Shown one piece after another: positions 58,556-64,000 of a DNA stretch of 64,000 nucleotides. The stretch spans positions 1-64,000 of the forward strand of contig JAQFVV010000953.1 of NCBI GenBank assembly GCA_028023455.1, in the 5' to 3' direction. The first letter of the stretch is position 1. Each line of letters opens with the position of its first letter. Source of the stretch: Epiperipatus broadwayi. Lineage: Eukaryota > Onychophora > Udeonychophora > Euonychophora > Peripatidae. A program made the position numbers and the translations under genes. The notes under the pieces were generated by a model that worked only from the letters and a program-made list of their open reading frames with translations, was not told the origin of the DNA and ran no database searches.

Positions 58556-61500
58556 CTAGTGACATATATAGTCTTGTAAATAGGCAGGTGGGCGATGTTT
58601 ACGACGGAGTCTGTTTTCCTCATGATCGCCAGTCGCATTCAATCCGGGATGCTGTATCATGGTTTCCTCTGGAACTCCCGCTGTTTCATCACCTAACTCT
58701 ATGAGGTCTTCTGCACCGTGTTTATTAACGACATTTTGATTTTCGAGTGGATCTTCATCTAGAGTTTCTATATTGTAGTCGAAATTCACTTCTGTCCAGT
58801 TTTTCCGGACATGATTTATGTGTCGACGGTAGCTTGCTCCCGAGTTGGTTTTTATTTCAACGATTTGGTCTGAAATAATCCTGGTTATTACACCTTCTGT
58901 CCACGTCTTGCGTAGTGTATCGCACATCCATACATTATCTCCGGCAGCATAAGTATTTTTCATAATTGGTGGCGATTTTCCATGATCAGGCATCAGAATG
59001 GTCAGCTTGTTACGCAGTTTTCTGCCCATCAATATTTCAGCTGGTGATTTCCCAGTAGATGTGGTGGGCGTAATGTGTTGGTGCAGCATTGCAATGTTTA
59101 GCGCCTCGGATAGGTTGGTTTTATTTAATCTATTTAATACTAGTTTCAAATGTTGTACCGCCTTTTCCGCGATTCCATTGGATTCCGGGTGATACGGAAG
59201 AGAACGGATGTGATTTATTCCCCACTCTTCCACAAATGATTTGAATTCGTCGGAAGTAAAAGCAGTCCCATTGTCGGAAACCAAGACTTCTGGTGATCCC
59301 TGGTGTGCGAATATTTCGCTTAAAATACGAATTGTTTCTGCAGAACCAGTATTTTTGGCAATCTTGTATTCTGCCCATTTTGAGCCAGCATCTATCAACA
59401 CCAAAATCATTTTGCCATTTATTGGTCCAGCATGGTCTATGTGGACCCGGCTCCAAGGTTTATCCGTTTTGGGCCACGGTGTAAATTTCTTTGGGGGTAT
59501 GTTTACGGTTGATTGGCAGGATTTACATTTTTTAATGAACATTTCTATGTCCGTACCCATGCCCGGCCAATACACATAACTGCGGGCTAGAGCTTTTGCG
59601 CGAACGACCCCTGGATGCCCTTGATGCAACATTTCTAATATCTTAGAACGACCGCCGGGTGGAACCAATACTTTATCTGCAATTACTATGCATCCCTTTA
59701 ATGTCGACAGCTGCTGACGCATATTCCATAATGACCTATGTAAATAATGTGGTCGTTTGTTAGGCCATCCTTTCGTAATCCAGTTTACCAGTGCCTGGTA
59801 TCCAGCTGTTTCTTGAGTCCATCTGGCTATAGTGTTGCTATTTATAATTTCCGGCTTCCAATGGTCCAAGTAATTTACGTCTACTTCGGTGTCAGTTTCC
59901 TCTGTTACATCTGGTATGCGTGAAAGCGCGTCCGCATGTTGAATTTGACTACCTTTCTGATGTACGAGTTCGTAATCGTATGCAGACAGTAAATTATACC
60001 AGCGAATCATTCGCGAGCTCAAATGGTCAGGGGCGGCTTTTTTATTGGCGAATATCCCCAACAATGGACGGTGGTCTGTTATTATTTTAACTGATCGGCC
60101 GTAAATGTATTGGTGGAATTTCCGAACTGCTGTTACAATGGCCAATGCCTCCTTGTCCAATTGGCTGTAATTTTTTTCAGCTTTTGACAACGTTCTAGAC
60201 ATGTATGCTATTGGGCGTTCGCTATTCTGTGACGGATGACTGAGTACCGCCCCAATTCCGTATTCGGATGCGTCCGTTGTTAATGTGATGTCGAGGCTAC
60301 TGTTATAATGTACTAACAAGTGGTTTGACGTTAGCAGTGCTTTCGTTTTCTGAAAAGCGCTCTCTTGCGGGTTCTTCCAACACCATCGTTGATTTTTGCG
60401 AAGTAACTCGTACAAAGGTGTGGCTACATGTGCTTTTCCCTTCAGAAAATTTTCGAAAAAATTAACCAATCCTAAGAAAGCCTGCAGTTCTTTGACGTTT
60501 TTGGGCTTTGGTGCATTTATGATAGCTTTAATTTTATCCGGATCGGGTCTAACGCCAGTGCTTGATATGATGTGGCCTAAAAACTTTATTTCTTTAGCAC
60601 ACCAAATACATTTTTGCATGTTTAGCTTTGCACCAAAATTCTCTAGCCGTTCGCAAACTTCGTCTAATCTAATTTGTAATTCTGCTTCGGATTCCGCTGT
60701 TACCAGAATGTCGTCAAAATATGGCGTTGTTCCTTTCAGTCCCTCCAACAGCGTGTCTATTTTAGCTTGAAAAGCGTTCGGGGCGATTTTTACGCCGAAA
60801 GGTAAGCGATTATAATTATACAATCCCTTGTGTGTTGTTATGGTAAGGAGCGCCGCCGTTTCCTTTGTCACTGGAATCTGATGAAAAGCGGCATTTAAAT
60901 CTAACTTTGCGAAAAAATTTGCGCCTTCCAATCCAGCTAATATCTCTCTAACATTTGGAACAGGATATGGGCTTTTGGCAATACTTTTGTTTACAGTTAG
61001 TCTGTAGTCCCCGCATATTCGGACTTGTCCGTTTTGTTTTGCTACGATCACTATAGGAGTAGCCCATTCTGAGTCTTCGACTGGAGTCAACACACCTTTC
61101 TTTATCATGTCCTCTAAAGCTTCTTCAACTCGTGATTTCATAGCAAAAGGTATTTTCCTAGGCTTGCAGTGAACTGCTTTTGCGCCTTCGCGAAGCTCAA
61201 TTTCCACGGCTGTCGTAGTGATTCGTCCCTGTTCTTCGGTAAACAGTTTAGGGAATTTAAGTTTTATTTCCCTTTCCATGTTAATTTTGTTTACCATACA
61301 GATCTTAATGCCTAACGGGGTAAACCATTCCCTACCTAATAAGGGTGCTATATTGCCCTTGACAATATATAGGTTTAGTTTTTTCCGGCGATTGTTTATG
61401 GCTACCATAACCTCTACTACTCCGACTATTTGAATAGGATTCCCATTTGCATCATTTGCCTTGAGTTCTGTTTTAGCTACTCTTGGCTGGTTTTTAACGT

Positions 61501-62413
61501 TTTTATTTATCTCGGACCAATCCCTTTGCGATATGATGGACACCCCAGCTCCGCTGTCTATCTCCATTTCTATAGCTTTGTTACATATCTCTACTGCTAA
61601 CATTATTTGTTGACAGCTTTTGGTCTCTGCCTTATTTATTTCGGTATAACGTTCCGATTTGGCATATCTGTTTACTGGGGATTTGTCATTCGCTCTAGTT
61701 CTATTTTTAGTATGGCAAACTTTCGCCAGGTGTCCAACTCTCCCGCATTTATTACATTTTGCATTTTTCCAGCTGCATTCACGTGCAATGTGTCCAATTT
61801 TGCCGCAGCGATAACATTCAGTTTTCGAGTTTGGTAGTTCTTCTGTTTTGCTTATTGAAGTTGGTTTCGTAGCATCCAGGTTAGCTTGTTGGAATTCTTT
61901 GGAGCTGCTTATAACTAGTTCGTGGGACATCCCTCTTTTGATAGCCTCGGAATACGTCAGATCTGGGATGGCCAATAGTTGTTGACGTAATTTGTCATCG
62001 CTCATCCCCCATAAAAACTGATCTAATAGTGCTTCTTCTAGGTCTACATAAGCACACTTTCGCGCCAAATCTCTTAAGGCGGTATCAAAATCTCTACACT
62101 TTTCTCCCTTTATTTGGCGTCTGTTGCGCAAGTGTAGGCGAGCAATGTGTTTTGACGGTTCTGGGCTAAAATGGTTATTCAGCCGCCCAACTAGATCGGA
62201 GTACAATAGTTTTTCCGGTTCTTCGGGTCCGCATAATTGGTTTGCAACTTCAATTACACCTGGTCCACCGAAAAGTAATAGTGTGGCTACTTTAGTTACG
62301 TCATCTTTGATTTTGTTAACAATGAAATAATATTCAATACGTTTTGTATATTGGGGCCACTCGGAAGGACTATTAACATCGAATTCACAAATACCCGGCT
62401 GAGTTGTAGCCAT
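58556..62413 (-). CDS. Gag-Pol polyprotein of Ty3/mag-like retrotransposon
   Basis: One uninterrupted 1285-codon frame with no gag/pol frameshift. Gag fills about residues 1-240 and ends with two CCHC knuckles (CYRCGKIGHIAREC around 200, CNKCGRVGHLAKVC around 220). Aspartic protease has DSGAG near 286. RT spans about 400-640, with KLDLNAAFHQIPV (motif A), RLPFGVKIAPNAFQ and YFDDILV (catalytic DD). RNase H has TTDASEYGIGAVL near 713 and DKEALAIV near 754. Integrase has an HHCC zinc domain (H-x3-H near 930, C-x2-C near 963) and core residues D (VHIDHAG), D (VSDNGTAF) and E (PESNGIAEKAV). A GPY/F-like tail follows near 1160-1205. All catalytic residues are visible. The product would form cytoplasmic particles, copy the RNA and insert the DNA. 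Possibly still active. Confidence 0.96.
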   Translation of the reverse strand: MATTQPGICEFDVNSPSEWPQYTKRIEYYFIVNKIKDDVTKVATLLLFGGPGVIEVANQLCGPEEPEKLLYSDLVGRLNNHFSPEPSKHIARLHLRNRRQIKGEKCRDFDTALRDLARKCAYVDLEEALLDQFLWGMSDDKLRQQLLAIPDLTYSEAIKRGMSHELVISSSKEFQQANLDATKPTSISKTEELPNSKTECYRCGKIGHIARECSWKNAKCNKCGRVGHLAKVCHTKNRTRANDKSPVNRYAKSERYTEINKAETKSCQQIMLAVEICNKAIEMEIDSGAGVSIISQRDWSEINKNVKNQPRVAKTELKANDANGNPIQIVGVVEVMVAINNRRKKLNLYIVKGNIAPLLGREWFTPLGIKICMVNKINMEREIKLKFPKLFTEEQGRITTTAVEIELREGAKAVHCKPRKIPFAMKSRVEEALEDMIKKGVLTPVEDSEWATPIVIVAKQNGQVRICGDYRLTVNKSIAKSPYPVPNVREILAGLEGANFFAKLDLNAAFHQIPVTKETAALLTITTHKGLYNYNRLPFGVKIAPNAFQAKIDTLLEGLKGTTPYFDDILVTAESEAELQIRLDEVCERLENFGAKLNMQKCIWCAKEIKFLGHIISSTGVRPDPDKIKAIINAPKPKNVKELQAFLGLVNFFENFLKGKAHVATPLYELLRKNQRWCWKNPQESAFQKTKALLTSNHLLVHYNSSLDITLTTDASEYGIGAVLSHPSQNSERPIAYMSRTLSKAEKNYSQLDKEALAIVTAVRKFHQYIYGRSVKIITDHRPLLGIFANKKAAPDHLSSRMIRWYNLLSAYDYELVHQKGSQIQHADALSRIPDVTEETDTEVDVNYLDHWKPEIINSNTIARWTQETAGYQALVNWITKGWPNKRPHYLHRSLWNMRQQLSTLKGCIVIADKVLVPPGGRSKILEMLHQGHPGVVRAKALARSYVYWPGMGTDIEMFIKKCKSCQSTVNIPPKKFTPWPKTDKPWSRVHIDHAGPINGKMILVLIDAGSKWAEYKIAKNTGSAETIRILSEIFAHQGSPEVLVSDNGTAFTSDEFKSFVEEWGINHIRSLPYHPESNGIAEKAVQHLKLVLNRLNKTNLSEALNIAMLHQHITPTTSTGKSPAEILMGRKLRNKLTILMPDHGKSPPIMKNTYAAGDNVWMCDTLRKTWTEGVITRIISDQIVEIKTNSGASYRRHINHVRKNWTEVNFDYNIETLDEDPLENQNVVNKHGAEDLIELGDETAGVPEETMIQHPGLNATGDHEENRLRRKHRPPAYLQDYICH

Positions 62414-62475
62414 CTTCCTTGGTAACTAACTATTGCCACCTTTTCTCTTTTCAGTTTAACCACTTTGTCCTCTTT

Positions 62476-62493
62476 CAACTGTCAACTGCGCCA
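62476..62493 (-). promoter_or_regulatory. Primer-binding site candidate
   Basis: On the minus strand TGGCGCAGTTGACAG begins 6 nt inside the 5' LTR end. It starts with TGG, complementary to a tRNA 3' CCA, as expected for a Ty3-type primer site. I cannot identify the tRNA from memory. Confidence 0.65.
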
Positions 62494-62499
62494 ATTGTA

Positions 62500-63574
62500 T
62501 GCTATGTTCGGACTCTAATTACATACAGCAACTTATTCTGTTTTTGCGAACATGTACTAGCATATATAGTTTTAAAGAAAAGAACTCTCAGAGTGACAGT
62601 CAGGTTAAACTATTTAATAACAATTTGGAAAAGGTTACAGAGTATAATTAGTTACAACGAATTATGGTAATCAAAAAGTATACAAAATTTTACATAAGTA
62701 ATTTTACCGTACTTTTATCTGTGCCATTAGGCTTACTAATAAATAATAATATAGACCGAGTTGGCCTTTAAAGTTGCCTAGATCCCTCCTTTGTACCTTC
62801 AGCGGGGATTCACTGGGTAAGAAAAGCCAGTCCAGGTCCTTCTTCTGATTTAGAGTGTCCGATCTTCAGCACCAGATATCTTTTATAGTTAGTTCCCCTT
62901 CCAGACTGTGAGCATAGGATTCTGTGGACATTCTCCCCCATTGGTCATTTATATCCATAACTATTCCTATTGGTTTGCAGTGCTACATGCTCAATCCGGT
63001 TTAATATTCATGCTCGATCTGAGCAAGTCTATACAACTTGTGTGCACGTGATTTGATTAGNNNNNNNNNNNNNNNNNNNNNNNNNNNNNNNNNNNNNNNN
63101 NNNNNNNNNNNNNNNNNNNNNNNNNNNNNNNNNNNNNNNNNNNNNNNNNNNNNNNNNNNNNNNNNNNNNNNNNNNNNNNNNNNNNNNNNNNNNNNNNNNN
63201 NNNNNNNNNNNNNNNNNNNNNNNNNNNNNNNNNNNNNNNNNNNNNNNNNNNNNNNNNNNNNNNNNNNNNNNNNNNNNNNNNNNNNNNNNNNNNNNNNNNN
63301 NNNNNNNNNNNNNNNNNNNNNNNNNNNNNNNNNNNNNNNNNNNNNNNNNNNNNNNNNNNNNNNNNNNNNNNNNNNNNNNNNNNNNNNNNNNNNNNNNNNN
63401 NNNNNNNNNNNNNNNNNNNNNNNNNNNNNNNNNNNNNNNNNNNNNNNNNNNNNNNNNNNNNNNNNNNNNNNNNNNNNNNNNNNNNNNNNNNNNNNNNNNN
63501 NNNNNNNNNNNNNNNNNNNNNNNNNNNNNNNNNNNNNNNNNNNNNNNNNNNNNNNNNNNNCGCAGCACACAGCA
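62500..63574 (-). repeat. 5' LTR, interrupted by an assembly gap
   Basis: 62500-63060 plus 63561-63574 reproduce the 575-bp 3' LTR with nothing missing. The 500 N at 63061-63560 fall between two bases that are adjacent in the other LTR. Confidence 0.93.
63061..63560. other. Assembly gap (500 N)
   Basis: Exactly 500 undetermined bases, a typical placeholder length. Open frames of X residues across it are meaningless. Confidence 0.99.
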
Positions 63575-63579
63575 ATAAA

Positions 63580-63873
63580 TATGAAATTTGTGTGTATATA
63601 TATATATTACATTTGTTGATTATTTTAATAATCTTTTTTATAAAAAAAAACCTACAATTTTAAACTAATTTTTGATTTATCACAGGTCACAATCTACATA
63701 TATGGAATGTGAGTAATTCTAGGCTATAAACCTATAAAATTCAATAATATCACATGATAACTATTTCTTATGCTAGCACATTACTATTATTAAAACAGGC
63801 AAAACTCTCCAAACAGTAGTGCCACTCTGAGTAATCAATGGATGCCAGAAGGCTTGTGCATAAAATCCCTATC
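63580..63873. other. AT-rich non-coding DNA
   Basis: A short TA run near 63594-63606 and otherwise unremarkable sequence, up to the hammerhead-containing repeat. Confidence 0.5.
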
Positions 63874-63998
63874 TAGTGCCTACTCATGATTGCATTAGAT
63901 CCTAAGATCTAAGTGCAATGCTCTCAGATCCAAAGAAGCTCACTGACGAAGGCCACAAGCCAGAAACTAGTTTGGGGATATTGGATAAGTAGGCACTA
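63874..63998 (+). ncRNA. Type I hammerhead ribozyme with terminal stem, second family
   Basis: Outermost arms TAGTGCCTACT (63874-63884) and AGTAGGCACTA (63988-63998) are exact complements. Inside lies a hairpin TGCATTAGATC / GATCTAAGTGCA (63891-63917). The hammerhead follows: outer stem I ATCCAA (63928-63933) with TTGGAT (63981-63986); inner stem I CTCA (63939-63942) with TGGG (63973-63976); core CTGACGA (63943-63949); stem II GGC-CACAA-GCC; GAAA (63963-63966); minimal stem III AC-UA-GU; and triplet GUU (63970-63972), with cleavage after 63972. The stem III word ACUAGU is self-complementary, as in dimer-acting hammerheads. All core bases are intact. The sequence outside the core differs from the 32-33 kb family. 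Confidence 0.83.
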
Positions 63999-64000
63999 AA

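Larger units (their letters stand above)
57605..63574 (-). mobile_element. Ty3-type LTR retrotransposon (mag-like), apparently complete
   Basis: Minus-strand element: 5' LTR 62500-63574, primer-binding site, one gag-pol frame, polypurine tract, 3' LTR 57605-58179. It is flanked by the 5-bp target duplication ATAAA (57600-57604, 63575-63579). The LTRs differ at one readable position (57618 G, 62513 C), so insertion is recent. Protease, RT-RNase H, integrase order is the Ty3/Gypsy order. The fused gag-pol with two zinc knuckles suits the mag lineage (moderate confidence). There is no envelope-like frame. Confidence 0.93.

Noticed and set aside
58998-62670. Plus-strand frames opposite the gag-pol ORF
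   Set aside because: Antisense shadows of the 1285-codon minus-strand frame, without independent motifs.
63001-63619. Long X-only frames
   Set aside because: They cross the 500-N gap; no sequence information.

Overview
This is a strongly AT-rich stretch of animal nuclear DNA with almost no unique coding sequence and many layers of retroelements. It has spliced-exon signals, simple-sequence runs, LINEs, Penelope-like elements (PLEs), tRNA-derived SINEs, a Ty3-type LTR retrotransposon and a SPIN-type hAT relic. Nothing looks bacterial: there are no operons, rRNA or CRISPR arrays. The species cannot be named from the sequence. A HOPX-like gene, PLEs, hammerhead-ribozyme repeats and SPIN together would suit an invertebrate, perhaps a lophotrochozoan, but that is inference.

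The one host gene I can support is a two-exon, minus-strand homeodomain-only (HOPX-type) gene. Exon 1 is at 44227-44391, exon 2 at 41346-41423, and a 2.8-kb intron between them holds a decayed LINE. The predicted product is 80 aa.

Layout. 1-6.7 kb: AT-rich non-coding DNA with an (AT)n run and small repeats. 6.7-9.4 kb: decayed minus-strand LINE and a (TTA)n/(GTT)n run. 10.6-12.4 kb: decayed PLE. 12.6-18.2 kb: two PLE copies head to head in a 5.6-kb palindrome, the left one with a largely intact RT and GIY-YIG endonuclease. 18-28 kb: non-coding DNA with minisatellites. 28.2-34.6 kb: an ancient duplicated block carrying an inverted PLE fragment, a SPIN MITE with a perfect 8-bp target duplication, and an 865-bp insertion with three hammerhead ribozyme units and an 11-bp target duplication. 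34.6-38.7 kb: LINE with ORF1 and ORF2 remnants. 41-44.4 kb: HOPX-type gene. 45.4-51.9 kb: three copies of one RTE-like LINE family, one showing 5' inversion. 51.8-56.1 kb: SINEs, a tRNA-like relic and a probable solo LTR. 57.6-63.6 kb: a young, apparently complete Ty3/mag-like LTR retrotransposon with one 1285-codon gag-pol frame; a 500-N assembly gap lies inside its 5' LTR. 63.87-64.0 kb: a fourth hammerhead ribozyme of a different family.

The most interesting system is the set of hammerhead repeats. Units of about 372 bp each contain a type I hammerhead preceded by a small hairpin, inserted as one composite among PLEs. This is the expected form of animal retrozymes or PLE pseudo-LTRs. The second, sequence-divergent family at the window end keeps the same hairpin-plus-hammerhead plan.
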